Shown here: positions 36,627-45,408 of the stretch, piece after piece | Layout: the number at the start of each line of letters is the position of its first letter | How positions within the stretch are numbered: the stretch's first letter is position 1 | From: Acidobacteriota bacterium | GTDB taxonomy: Bacteria > Acidobacteriota > Terriglobia > Terriglobales > Acidobacteriaceae | Reading direction: 5' to 3' | Length of the DNA: 64,000 nucleotides | Assembly: GCA_021846985.1 (NCBI GenBank) | Contig: JAJZVX010000005.1 | Coordinates: forward strand, 62,001 to 126,000 | Made by a program: the position numbers and the translations under genes | Notes under the pieces: model-generated | Seen by the model: the letters and a program-made list of their open reading frames with translations, nothing else | Told to the model about the DNA's origin: nothing | Database searches by the model: none

Positions 36627-37547
36627 CTACCGCTGTTGCACAAACTGCACCACCCGCGGACCGATCTGCGCGGCGCATTGGCTCGGGGCCAGATGGCCGC
36701 AGCCGGAAACAATATCGAGCTGCGACTGCGGCGCCAGCGCGTGCATCTTCTCCGCCTCATCGACTGGAGTAATACGGTCCAGCGAGCCCCACACAAGGAG
36801 AACAGGCATCTTCATCTGCGGCAACAGCCTGTCCGTGGCGTCCTTGCCGGTGAGCATCGAGGCCAGCGCGCGCCGCACAATCCAGCCGTTCCTCGCCACG
36901 CGACCAAGCATGTCGCGCGCCACAAATCCAGGCACCGGCGGCGGATGCGGCATCAGCAGCGCGTCGAGTTGGCTGATCTGCCCGGGAGTGGACGGAGTGA
37001 ACAGATTCGTGTCCCAGGTGGGCCTTTGGTAGAGTCCGGCGGCGTCAAAGAGCATCAGCCGGCGCACGCGGTCAGGATGCTCGGCCGCCACTAACTGCAC
37101 AATCCAGCCGCCCATCGACCATCCGCCCAAATCGGCTTGCCCAAGGCCGAGCGCATCGAAGAATCCCACCACCACCGCTGCCTGGTCTCGTACCGAGTAA
37201 GAAAAGTCCATGGGCTTGTCGCTCTGTCCGTAACCGGGCAGGTCGGGAAGGTAGGCGCGATAACCGGCGCGGGCCAGATACGGCGCAAGATTCCGCCAGT
37301 CTTCCGCGCGGCCGCCCAAACCGTGAACAAGCACAACGGCAGGGCCCGTGACGGGCCCCTCTGCGTAATAGTGGATGCGATAGCTGCCAACCAGAACGGT
37401 GCGGCTTTCGGCGCCTGCCATGCGCATGCGCAGCGCGGCGTACCGTTCAAAGCAACGGACTGGATGAACCGCGAGCTCCGCCGCGCCCGCCAGAAGCAGA
37501 ACTGCCGCGGTGGCGGCGAACCACAACAGCGCGCGTCTCCGCCTCAC
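36627..37547 (-). CDS. alpha/beta hydrolase with N-terminal membrane anchor
   Basis: A 306-aa alpha/beta-hydrolase. An Arg-rich start and one hydrophobic helix (about residues 6-24) anchor it in the membrane or export it. The catalytic Ser is in GGWSMGGW, the Asp in WGSLDRITP and the His in GCGHLAP; HGLGGRAEDWRN is the oxyanion region. Such proteins are esterases or C-C hydrolases; the substrate is unknown. The start is GTG overlapping the stop of the upstream NUDIX gene (GTGA), indicating translational coupling. An open frame extends 32 codons upstream inside the NUDIX gene and is not used. Confidence 0.88.
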   Translation of the reverse strand: MRRRRALLWFAATAAVLLLAGAAELAVHPVRCFERYAALRMRMAGAESRTVLVGSYRIHYYAEGPVTGPAVVLVHGLGGRAEDWRNLAPYLARAGYRAYLPDLPGYGQSDKPMDFSYSVRDQAAVVVGFFDALGLGQADLGGWSMGGWIVQLVAAEHPDRVRRLMLFDAAGLYQRPTWDTNLFTPSTPGQISQLDALLMPHPPPVPGFVARDMLGRVARNGWIVRRALASMLTGKDATDRLLPQMKMPVLLVWGSLDRITPVDEAEKMHALAPQSQLDIVSGCGHLAPSQCAAQIGPRVVQFVQQR

Positions 37548-37999
37548 TGGCCGCTTCCTTTCCGCCCGCGGGCCATCTGCCAGCCGGCTTCGATCACACG
37601 CGCCGTGACCGGCTCGATCTGCAGCTCGCTGCCGCTGCCCCACTCCGCGCGCTCAACCCAGCGCGCAGCGTCCGCATCGGAACCGGCGCGCAGCTCTCCC
37701 CCCACCACACGGCAAAGGTAATCGGCGATCACGTAGTGGTAGCGGACACGGGCGCCCTCGCGGTAGATGCGGTCGAGCAGCTCCACCAGACCCAGCACTT
37801 CAACTTCGAGCCCTGTCTCTTCCCTCACCTCGCGGGCCACGCCTTCGGCCAGCGGCTCGCCCAGTTCCAACAGGCCGCCGGGCAGCGACCAGCGGCCTTT
37901 CATAGGCTCCGTGCCGCGCCGGACAAGCAGCACCCGGCCCTGCTCCACCACAACCGCGCCCACGCCGGCCAGCGGCGCCGATGGAAATTCTCTCTGCAT
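37544..37999 (-). CDS. NUDIX hydrolase
   Basis: A 151-aa pyrophosphohydrolase that cleaves nucleoside diphosphates linked to another group. The NUDIX box begins GGLLELGEPL and ends REVREETGL, fitting GX5EX7REUXEEXGU completely. The preceding KGRWSLPGG is usual for ADP-ribose or sugar-nucleotide NUDIX enzymes. The ATG at 37999 is preferred to a GTG one codon earlier. It is divergent from the copper genes and coupled to the hydrolase behind it. Confidence 0.92.
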   Translation of the reverse strand: MQREFPSAPLAGVGAVVVEQGRVLLVRRGTEPMKGRWSLPGGLLELGEPLAEGVAREVREETGLEVEVLGLVELLDRIYREGARVRYHYVIADYLCRVVGGELRAGSDADAARWVERAEWGSGSELQIEPVTARVIEAGWQMARGRKGSGQ

Positions 38000-38124
38000 C
38001 ACGTCCCGCTCTTTGCCCTTTCAGACTACCAACTCCACTTCCTTCGCGCCAACGGACACATGCGCCCGCCGCCGGCCTGCATCTTTCACGCCGCGCTATC
38101 ATCAAAAGCAGGCGGAGGGTTTCT

Positions 38125-38334
38125 ATGGCCGAATTCAAGCTGCGAATCGAGGGAATGCACTGCGGCGGCTGCGTGCGCCGGGTAAGCCAGGCGCTGAGCG
38201 CCGCCGAGGGCTTCAACGTGGAAGAAGTCACAGTGGGAGCGGCGCGGCTGAGCGCCAGCGCGGAGCCGGCGCCGGTGGATCGGGCGATTGAGGCCCTGGC
38301 CAAAGCCGGGTACAAGGCGGAACTGGAAGCCTAA
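38125..38334 (+). CDS. copZ: copper chaperone, heavy-metal-associated domain
   Basis: A 69-aa single HMA domain with the metal site GMHCGGC (Cys13, Cys16). It carries Cu(I) in the cytoplasm and hands it to the copper ATPase. The start has GGAGGG five bases upstream. copA begins eight bases after its stop without its own ribosome-binding site, so the two are made together. Confidence 0.9.
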   Translation: MAEFKLRIEGMHCGGCVRRVSQALSAAEGFNVEEVTVGAARLSASAEPAPVDRAIEALAKAGYKAELEA

Positions 38335-38342
38335 AACCCTCC

Positions 38343-40601
38343 ATGACGAATCCTGCGACAGAATCCCTGACCCTGCCGATCCTGGGGATGAGCTGCGCGG
38401 CCTGCCAGCATCACGTCGAAGAGGCGCTGCGCTCCACCACCGGGGTGGAATCGGCGCGCGTGGACCTGATGGCCCATCGCGCCAGCGTGGTCTTCGATCC
38501 GGCTGTTGCCGCGCCCGCAACCCTGGTGGAGGCCGTCCGCGCCGCCGGCTACGATGCCGTGCTGCCCCGAGCGGATGCTGCCGCCTCGCATGCGGCGGCC
38601 GATGCGCAGGCCAAAGGCGCGGACCGCAAAGCTCTGGCGGCGATTGTGGCCGGAGCCGCGGCCATGCTGTTGGCCATGCCGCTGGCGCCGCAGATGGGCG
38701 GAGCCGATCGCCTGCTCATGCGTCTTTTGCCCTGGCTTTATGCGCTGCCGCACAGCCTGCTGCGCTGGACGCTGCTCACGGCCACTGCCCTGCTGATGAT
38801 CTGGGCCGGCCGCGGAATCTATCTGAGCGCCCTGCGCGGCCTTCGCCACGGCTCCACGAACATGAATACGCTGGTGAGCCTGGGAACCAGCGTGGCCTTT
38901 GCGTATTCGGCCTATGCCACCCTCTGGCCCGCGCCGGGACGGCAGGTCTACTTTGACGCGGTCCTGCTCATCATCGGCTTCCTTCTCCTCGGCAAGGCGC
39001 TCGAGGCCCGCGCCAAGCACCGCGCCCTCTCCGCGCTCGACTCGCTCTCGCGCCTGCGCCCGGCCACGGCGCGGCGCCTCCGAAACGGCGTGCAGGAGGT
39101 TGTGCCACTCGAACAGATTCAACCCGGCGATCGCGTCGTGGTGCTGCCCGGCGAGCGCTTCCCGGTAGATGCGGAAATTGCGGAAGGCCGCACCAGTGTG
39201 GACGAATCCATGCTCACCGGAGAATCCACGCCGCTGCCCCGCGAACCGGGAGGACGCGTGCTGGCCGGATCGCTCAACTACGACGGCGCCGTAGTGTGCC
39301 GCGCGCAGTCGCTGGGCGAAGCCACCGTGCTGGCACAGATTACGCGCATGGTGGAGCAGGCCCAGGGCTCCCGCGCGCCCATCGAGCGCCTCGCCGACCG
39401 CGCCAGCGCCATCTTTGTGCCCGTGGTGCTGGCGCTGGCGGCGTGCACCTTTCTGGTTTGGATGGCAGCCTCCCACTCCCTGCAACTGGCGCTGGCCAAC
39501 ATGGTATCGGTGCTCGTAATTGCCTGTCCCTGCGCCATGGGCCTTGCCGTCCCCGCCGCGCTCACGGTGGCCGTGGGCCGCGGAGCCCAGCTCGGCGTGC
39601 TCTTCAAGGGCGGCGAAGCCCTGGAAAGGCTTGCCGGTCTCAACGCCATCGTTCTCGACAAGACAGGAACGCTCACTGCGGGACGCCCCGTGCTCGTTGG
39701 CGTTCACTCATTGGGCACGGTAACGGAAGAACAGCTCCTGCGCATAGCTGCGGCCGCGGAGGAACGCTCCAACCACCCCCTGGCGCACGCCGTGGTGGAA
39801 GCGGCCCGGGAGCGCGGCCTGAACTGGCAACAGCCCGAAGAAACGCAGATCCTGCCCGGCAGGGGACTCACCGCCCGCGTCGAAGGCCACGCATGCACCC
39901 TGGGCAACGAGGCCCTCTTCCAGGAGTTCTTCATCAAGCTGCCGCGGGACGCCGCGGCTGCGGAACCTGGAGTCACGCGCCTGTGGATGGCCCTGGACAA
40001 CAAACCAGCCGGATATTTCGATGCGCGCGATACCTTGCGCTCCGACGGCGCCGCTGCGGTAACCGCGCTGCGGCGTCATCTGCGTGTGCTCATGCTCACC
40101 GGCGACTCCGCCGCGGCCGCCGCGCCCATTGCGCGTGAGGCGGGCATCGAGGAGGTGGAAGCGGGCCTCGATCCCTCCGCCAAGCTGGCCCGCATCCGCA
40201 CGCTGCAACAGAGCGGCCTGCGCGTGGCCATGGTGGGCGACGGCATCAACGACGCCGCCGCCCTGGCCCAGGCCGACGCCGGCATCGCCATGGGCAGCGG
40301 CGCAGACCTCGCCCAGGAAGCGGGCGACGTGCTGCTGCTGCGCGCGCGCCCCAGTTCCATTCCTGCCGCCCTCGACCTGGCCCGCCAAACGCTGCGCATT
40401 ATGCGCCAGAACCTCGGCTGGGCCGTCGGCTACAATCTCGTGGGCATTCCCCTGGCGGCGGGCGCGCTTTACCCTGCATTCCATGTCTTGCTCAGTCCCT
40501 GGGTTGCCGCCGCGGCCATGGCCTTCAGCTCTGTCAGCGTTTTGGCCAACAGCCTGCGGCTGCGGCGCTGGCAGCCGGCGTCATCTGCGCAAACACGATA
40601 G
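38343..40601 (+). CDS. copA: copper-translocating P-type ATPase
   Basis: A 752-aa P1B-type ATPase that pumps Cu(I) out of the cytoplasm. One N-terminal HMA domain (GMSCAAC, Cys18/Cys21), about eight membrane helices, TGES actuator motif (LTGEST), the CPC metal site in VIACPCAMGLAVP near residue 395, phosphorylated Asp in DKTGTLT near 439, the SNHPLAHA motif of P1B pumps, and GDGINDAAAL. CPC and the paired copZ indicate monovalent copper or silver. It has no ribosome-binding site and is presumably coupled to copZ. Confidence 0.95.
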   Translation: MTNPATESLTLPILGMSCAACQHHVEEALRSTTGVESARVDLMAHRASVVFDPAVAAPATLVEAVRAAGYDAVLPRADAAASHAAADAQAKGADRKALAAIVAGAAAMLLAMPLAPQMGGADRLLMRLLPWLYALPHSLLRWTLLTATALLMIWAGRGIYLSALRGLRHGSTNMNTLVSLGTSVAFAYSAYATLWPAPGRQVYFDAVLLIIGFLLLGKALEARAKHRALSALDSLSRLRPATARRLRNGVQEVVPLEQIQPGDRVVVLPGERFPVDAEIAEGRTSVDESMLTGESTPLPREPGGRVLAGSLNYDGAVVCRAQSLGEATVLAQITRMVEQAQGSRAPIERLADRASAIFVPVVLALAACTFLVWMAASHSLQLALANMVSVLVIACPCAMGLAVPAALTVAVGRGAQLGVLFKGGEALERLAGLNAIVLDKTGTLTAGRPVLVGVHSLGTVTEEQLLRIAAAAEERSNHPLAHAVVEAARERGLNWQQPEETQILPGRGLTARVEGHACTLGNEALFQEFFIKLPRDAAAAEPGVTRLWMALDNKPAGYFDARDTLRSDGAAAVTALRRHLRVLMLTGDSAAAAAPIAREAGIEEVEAGLDPSAKLARIRTLQQSGLRVAMVGDGINDAAALAQADAGIAMGSGADLAQEAGDVLLLRARPSSIPAALDLARQTLRIMRQNLGWAVGYNLVGIPLAAGALYPAFHVLLSPWVAAAAMAFSSVSVLANSLRLRRWQPASSAQTR

Positions 40602-40622
40602 ACTAATCCCCAGAGCTGGCTT

Positions 40623-42968
40623 GTGCGCATCCTTACCCGTTACATGCTCGGTGAGATCCTCTCCCACACGCTGATAGGCTGCGCGCTCTTCACCTTCATC
40701 CTCTTCATGCGCGATCTGCCCAGGATCCTTGAGATGATGGTGCGCAATAGCTCCACCTTCACCAATGTGCTGGAGATCTTCCTCTTCACGCTGCCCAACA
40801 CCTTCCGGGTAACGATTCCCATGGCGGTGCTGGTGGGCATCCTTCTGGGTCTCAGCCGCCTGGCGGCCGACAGCGAAGTAATCGCCATGCGCGCCTCGGG
40901 CCTGGGGATTGGCTACTTTGTGCGCGTCGCGGCCATTGTGGCCACCACGGGTACCCTCCTCGGCCTGGTGAACTCCCTCTATGTCGCCCCGGTGGCCAAC
41001 CAGGCAATCCTCGACATGCAGCAGGCCCTCGCCACTTCGCAGGCATCCTACGAAATTCAGCCGCGCGTCTTCTACGAAGATTTTAAGAACGTTGTCCTCT
41101 ACGTGCAGGATGTGCGTGCCGGCGCCGGCGCCTCCAACTGGCGTCAGGTCTTCATGGCCGACGTCAGCGACCCCGCCACTCCCGCCATCACCACCGCCAC
41201 ATCCGCAACCGTGGCCAGCGACTCAACCCAGTTGCTGCTCATGCGCCTGCGTGACGGCTCGCGCCATGAAATGGCCGCCGGTCAGCCGCAACAGTACAAC
41301 ATCTCCACTTTCACCACCACCGACCTGCCGCTTGCCCTCAGCCCGCAAAGCGCAGTGCAGTTGGGTCGCATGGACACAGCCCTCTACGCCCTGCCGCTCA
41401 AAACCCTGCTGGCGCGTACCCGCGGCCCCGACCCCAAGCGCTACCTCATTGAACTCAACAACCGCTTCGCCTATCCGGCGGCCTGCCTGGTCCTGATGCT
41501 GGTTGGCGTCCCGCTGGGCGTGGTCTCGCGCCGCGGCGGCAAAAGCTCGGGCTTTGTCTTCACCATCCTGCTGGTCTTCTTCTATTACTTCCTCTCCTCC
41601 ACCGGCACAGCCCTCGGCCGCCAGAATAAAGTGCCGCCCTTCCTCGCCGTCTGGTCCGCCAACCTCATCTTTGCCTCCGCCGGCATCTTCCTGCTCTGGC
41701 AAATGGCGTCTGGCGGACGCGTGCTGGCGGCAATCACCGCCTGGACCTCCCGCTTCTCCAATCGCGCTCCCTCGCCCCATGCCAGACCGCGAACCCCCAT
41801 CGCCGCCCGGCTTTCCCGCCTCCTTTCGCCTTCCCCGCAGCGCCGTAAAGCCCGCGGCGTCTTCCCGCGCATTCTGGACGAATACGTGGTGCGCGAGTTC
41901 CTGAACACCTTCTTCCTCGTGCTCTCGGGCTTCGTGATGCTGATGCTGGTGTTCACCTTCTTCGAATTGGTGGGCGACATTCTGCGCAACCACATTCCCC
42001 TCTCCACGGTCGGCGCTTACCTGGTCAACCTGACTCCCAGCATGCTCTATCAGATCGCCCCACTGGCCGTGCTGATCGCGGTTCTCGTCACCTTCGGCGT
42101 GCTCAACCGCAATTCCGAACTCGTCGCGATGAAAGCCACCGGCATCAGCCTCTACCGCCTCGTGATTCCCATCGTCTCCATCGCCGCCATCCTCTCCGTG
42201 AGCCTCTTCCTCTTCGACCAGTTCTACCTGCCCCAGGCCAACCGCCGTCAGGAGGCGCTGCGCAGCACCATCAAAGGCCGCCCCCCGCAAACCTTCCTCC
42301 ATCCCGAGCAGAAATGGATCTTCGGCCAGCAGCGCCCAGGCGAGCCGGACCGCATCTTTTACTACCAGTTCTTCGACCCCGACCGCAACGAGTTTGCCAA
42401 TCTCTCCCTCTTCGAGTTCGATCCGCGCTCCTTTGCGCTCATGCGGCGGGTCTTTGCGGCGCGCGTGGTGTGGAACCCAAATTCGGCCAGCTGGGACTTC
42501 CAGAACGGCTGGCAGCGCAGCTTCAGCGGAGCCAACATCACCGAATACCGCGAATTCAAGCACGCCGCCTTCCCTGAAGTTCACGAGGAGCCCGCCTACT
42601 TCAAAAAAGAGAGCCTGCAATCCCAGGAGATGAACTTCGGCCAGCTTGAGGGTTACATTAACGACCTGCGCCAGAGCGGATTCGACACCATGCGCCTGCA
42701 GGTGGCCCTGTGGCACAAACTCGCCTATCCCCTCATCGCCATTATCATGGCCGTGCTCGCCATTCCCTTTGCCCTTACCATGGGCCGCCGTGGTTCGCTC
42801 ACCGGCATCGCCGTCGCCATCGGCGTGGCGCTCGCTTACTGGGTGGTCAACGGCCTCTTTGAGGCCATGGGAAACGTCAACTACCTGCCCGCGGGCCTGG
42901 CTGCATGGTCGGCCGATGTCCTCTTCAGCCTGGTGGGCGGTTACCTGCTGCTGCGCACGCCCACATAA
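40623..42968 (+). CDS. fused LptF-LptG lipopolysaccharide export permease
   Basis: A 781-aa membrane protein made of two YjgP/YjgQ (LptF/LptG) permease domains in tandem. Domain 1 (about 1-370) opens RILTRYMLGEILSHTL; domain 2 (about 415-781) opens ILDEYVVREFLNTFF. Each has an initial helix pair, a periplasmic beta-jellyroll (about 125-265 and 555-680) and a final set of helices. In most Gram-negatives these are separate LptF and LptG, which pair around the LptB ATPase to pull LPS from the inner membrane. The linker (about 370-415) is Pro/Ser/Arg-rich. The start is GTG, 21 bases after copA. The MsbA-like exporter follows. Confidence 0.9.
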   Translation: MRILTRYMLGEILSHTLIGCALFTFILFMRDLPRILEMMVRNSSTFTNVLEIFLFTLPNTFRVTIPMAVLVGILLGLSRLAADSEVIAMRASGLGIGYFVRVAAIVATTGTLLGLVNSLYVAPVANQAILDMQQALATSQASYEIQPRVFYEDFKNVVLYVQDVRAGAGASNWRQVFMADVSDPATPAITTATSATVASDSTQLLLMRLRDGSRHEMAAGQPQQYNISTFTTTDLPLALSPQSAVQLGRMDTALYALPLKTLLARTRGPDPKRYLIELNNRFAYPAACLVLMLVGVPLGVVSRRGGKSSGFVFTILLVFFYYFLSSTGTALGRQNKVPPFLAVWSANLIFASAGIFLLWQMASGGRVLAAITAWTSRFSNRAPSPHARPRTPIAARLSRLLSPSPQRRKARGVFPRILDEYVVREFLNTFFLVLSGFVMLMLVFTFFELVGDILRNHIPLSTVGAYLVNLTPSMLYQIAPLAVLIAVLVTFGVLNRNSELVAMKATGISLYRLVIPIVSIAAILSVSLFLFDQFYLPQANRRQEALRSTIKGRPPQTFLHPEQKWIFGQQRPGEPDRIFYYQFFDPDRNEFANLSLFEFDPRSFALMRRVFAARVVWNPNSASWDFQNGWQRSFSGANITEYREFKHAAFPEVHEEPAYFKKESLQSQEMNFGQLEGYINDLRQSGFDTMRLQVALWHKLAYPLIAIIMAVLAIPFALTMGRRGSLTGIAVAIGVALAYWVVNGLFEAMGNVNYLPAGLAAWSADVLFSLVGGYLLLRTPT

Positions 42969-43025
42969 CCGGGCCGTGGGCAGATCCCTCTCCGCCTTCC
43001 CATTTCCTCCACTGAAACAAGCCCG

Positions 43026-43031
43026 TACAAT
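43026..43031 (+). promoter_or_regulatory. -10 box placed for a leaderless ABC exporter transcript
   Basis: TACAAT exactly six bases before the ATG at 43038; no Shine-Dalgarno sequence in between or upstream. Confidence 0.5.
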
Positions 43032-43037
43032 GAGAAC

Positions 43038-44789
43038 ATGCTTCGCGATCTGGCCCCCCTCTTCGCCTATATGCGCCGCTACCGCTGGGGATATCTCTGG
43101 GGGACCCTCTCCTGTATTGCCACCAATGCCGTCGCCGTGCAGTTTCCGCGCGTCATCGAGTGGGCCGTGGACGCCATGGGCAAGGGCGCGCCCCGGCGGC
43201 TCATCCTCGGCTTCGCCGGCCTGCTGGTTCTCATCGCCCTCGTCAAAGGCGTCTTCCTTTATTCCCAGCGATGGATTCTGATCGGCATCTCCCGGGACAT
43301 CGAGCTCGATATCCGCAACGACCTCTTCCGCAACCTGGAGCGTCTGGATTCAGGCTTCTACCAGCGCTACCGCACCGGCGACGTCATGGCCCGCATGACC
43401 AACGACCTGAATGCGGTGCGCATGCTGCTCGGTCCGGCGCTCATGTACAGCGCCAACACCATCTTCTTTAGCGTCTTCGCGCTCTTTTTCCTCCTGCACA
43501 TCAGCCCCTATCTGACCCTGGTCGCGCTGGCTCCCATGCCCCTGGCCAGCATCCTCGTGCAGTATCTCGGCCACCGCATCCACGACCGCTTCGAGCGCAT
43601 CCAGGCCAGTTTCTCCGAGATTTCCGCGCAAGCCCAGGAGAACTACGCCGGCGCCCGGCTGGTGCGCGCCTTCGCGCGCGAAGAATCGCAGATCGGCCTC
43701 TTCGAAAAGCTCAACCGGGAATACATCCATCGCTCTCTCCGCCTCGTGCAGTTGATGGGCATGCTGTGGCCCACCCTCGAATTCATCCTGGGCGTCTCCA
43801 TGCTGATCACGCTCATGGCCGGCGGCCACCAGGTGCTGGCCCATCGCATCACCCTCGGCCAGTTCGTTGAGTTCAACACCTTCATGGTGATGCTGATCTT
43901 CCCCATCATTGCGGTGGGCTGGGTGGTGAACCTCTTTCAGCGCGGCACCGCCTCGGTCAAGCGTATCCACGAACTGCTGCTCGCCCAGCCGGCCATCGAT
44001 GACAAGGATGCGGATGCGACCATTCCTGAAGATGCGGCGCTGGGCGGAGAAATCGAGTTCCGCGGACTGAGCTTCAGCTACGGTGACGTGGAAGTGCTGC
44101 ACGACATCTCGCTCCGCGTCCCCGCTGGCTCCAGCCTCGCGATCGTCGGCCCCACCGGATCGGGCAAAACTACCCTGGTCAGCCTCCTGCCCCGCCTCTA
44201 CGAGGCGCCCCAAGCCACGCTCTTCCTCGACGGGCGTCCCATCCGCGACTTCCCGCTGGCCATGCTGCGCCGCAACATCGGCATGGTGCCCCAGGAAACC
44301 TTCCTGTTCAGCGAAACCATCCGCGAAAACCTCACATTCGGCGCGCCCAACGCCAGCACCGAGGCCATGCTCGAAGCCGCCGAGGTCGCGCACATCCGCA
44401 TTGAGTTCGAGGAGTTTCCCCAGAGCTTCAACACCATGGTGGGCGAGCGCGGGCTTACCCTCTCCGGCGGCCAGAAGCAGCGCTCCGCCATTGCGCGAGC
44501 CCTCCTGCGCCGTCCTCCCATCCTCATCCTCGACGATGCCCTGGCCAGCGTCGATACCTACACCGAGGAACGCATCCTGGGCAGGCTCCGGGAATACACC
44601 GCCGGCTCCACTACGATCCTGATCTCGCATCGCGTCTCCACCGTGCGCGACGCCGACCAGATCGCCGTGCTCGACCACGGCCGCATTGTCGAACTGGGCA
44701 AGCACGAGGAACTGCTCGTCCTCGACGGCTACTACGCCAGCCTCTACAGAAAGCAGCAACTGGAAGAAGAATTAACCGTGGCTGGCTAG
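43038..44789 (+). CDS. MsbA-like ABC exporter (permease plus ATPase)
   Basis: A 583-aa half-transporter that would act as a homodimer. The N-terminal six-helix exporter domain (about 1-320) is followed by a nucleotide-binding domain: Walker A GPTGSGKTT near 372, Q-loop in GMVPQETFLF, signature LSGGQKQRSAIARAL near 474, Walker B ILILDDALASVD and the switch His in LISHRVST. It resembles MsbA lipid-A flippases and related multidrug exporters. Next to the LptF-LptG gene a lipid A/LPS role is likely but not certain. Bases 43550-43592 are duplicated near 21834. Confidence 0.9.
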   Translation: MLRDLAPLFAYMRRYRWGYLWGTLSCIATNAVAVQFPRVIEWAVDAMGKGAPRRLILGFAGLLVLIALVKGVFLYSQRWILIGISRDIELDIRNDLFRNLERLDSGFYQRYRTGDVMARMTNDLNAVRMLLGPALMYSANTIFFSVFALFFLLHISPYLTLVALAPMPLASILVQYLGHRIHDRFERIQASFSEISAQAQENYAGARLVRAFAREESQIGLFEKLNREYIHRSLRLVQLMGMLWPTLEFILGVSMLITLMAGGHQVLAHRITLGQFVEFNTFMVMLIFPIIAVGWVVNLFQRGTASVKRIHELLLAQPAIDDKDADATIPEDAALGGEIEFRGLSFSYGDVEVLHDISLRVPAGSSLAIVGPTGSGKTTLVSLLPRLYEAPQATLFLDGRPIRDFPLAMLRRNIGMVPQETFLFSETIRENLTFGAPNASTEAMLEAAEVAHIRIEFEEFPQSFNTMVGERGLTLSGGQKQRSAIARALLRRPPILILDDALASVDTYTEERILGRLREYTAGSTTILISHRVSTVRDADQIAVLDHGRIVELGKHEELLVLDGYYASLYRKQQLEEELTVAG

Positions 44790-44861
44790 AACGCCTTCAA
44801 GAGCGCGTTCCCGCCGGCGGGGAAACAGCGGATCGCCGCCCCCGGCTAAGAGAAAGCAGCC

Positions 44862-45326
44862 TCAGGCATTCCATCGCGAGCTGGCCGCGGCCTCCGGGCC
44901 GGCATCACCGCCCTCGTCCCCCTCCAGCCCCCTCAGCAAAGAGCCCACCTGCAAGGGCGGAGGATTGACGGCGGGATCTTGCGCCACTTGCTTCCAGGCA
45001 TCGCGCACGTTGCGAACGCACTCGATCGCATGCGCGAACTTGGCCGGCGAGGCGGCCTGCGAGGCTTGCAGTATCTGCGCGAAAATCGAGGCGTAAAACT
45101 CGCTGAGAACCTGCGCCGGCCGGCCCCCAATATCCATCCGCAGACGCGCCTGCAGGTGAATGATGATGTCCAGCGCCCGCTTCACCGCCGCACGCCTTCC
45201 CTCGGCGTCTCCCCGCTCTGCCGCCTCGCGGGCAACATGCAGAAAGCGGATCATGCCGTCATAAAGCGCCACCACCAGATCGACCGCGGAAGCCGCCTCC
45301 AACGCGCGTTGCTGATAACCACCCAT
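44862..45326 (-). CDS. fliS: flagellar secretion chaperone FliS
   Basis: A 154-aa helical chaperone that binds unfolded flagellin and prevents early polymerisation. The family pattern is clear: GGYQQRALEAASAVDLVVALYDGMIRFL, followed by a helix ending in RALDIIIHLQARLR. The C-terminal tail from about residue 125 is acidic and variable. The start at 45326 has AAGGAG ten bases upstream and fits the family N-terminus. An upstream ATG (45404), two bases after the fliD stop zone, would add 26 unconserved residues. It follows fliD in the same direction. Confidence 0.85.
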   Translation of the reverse strand: MGGYQQRALEAASAVDLVVALYDGMIRFLHVAREAAERGDAEGRRAAVKRALDIIIHLQARLRMDIGGRPAQVLSEFYASIFAQILQASQAASPAKFAHAIECVRNVRDAWKQVAQDPAVNPPPLQVGSLLRGLEGDEGGDAGPEAAASSRWNA

Positions 45327-45408
45327 CGATGTGCAACTCCTTGCGGCCGCATTCGAGCGGGTTGCCGCTTCCTGTTGCCCGGTTTGAGGGATGGGGCCGT
45401 ACATGCCC

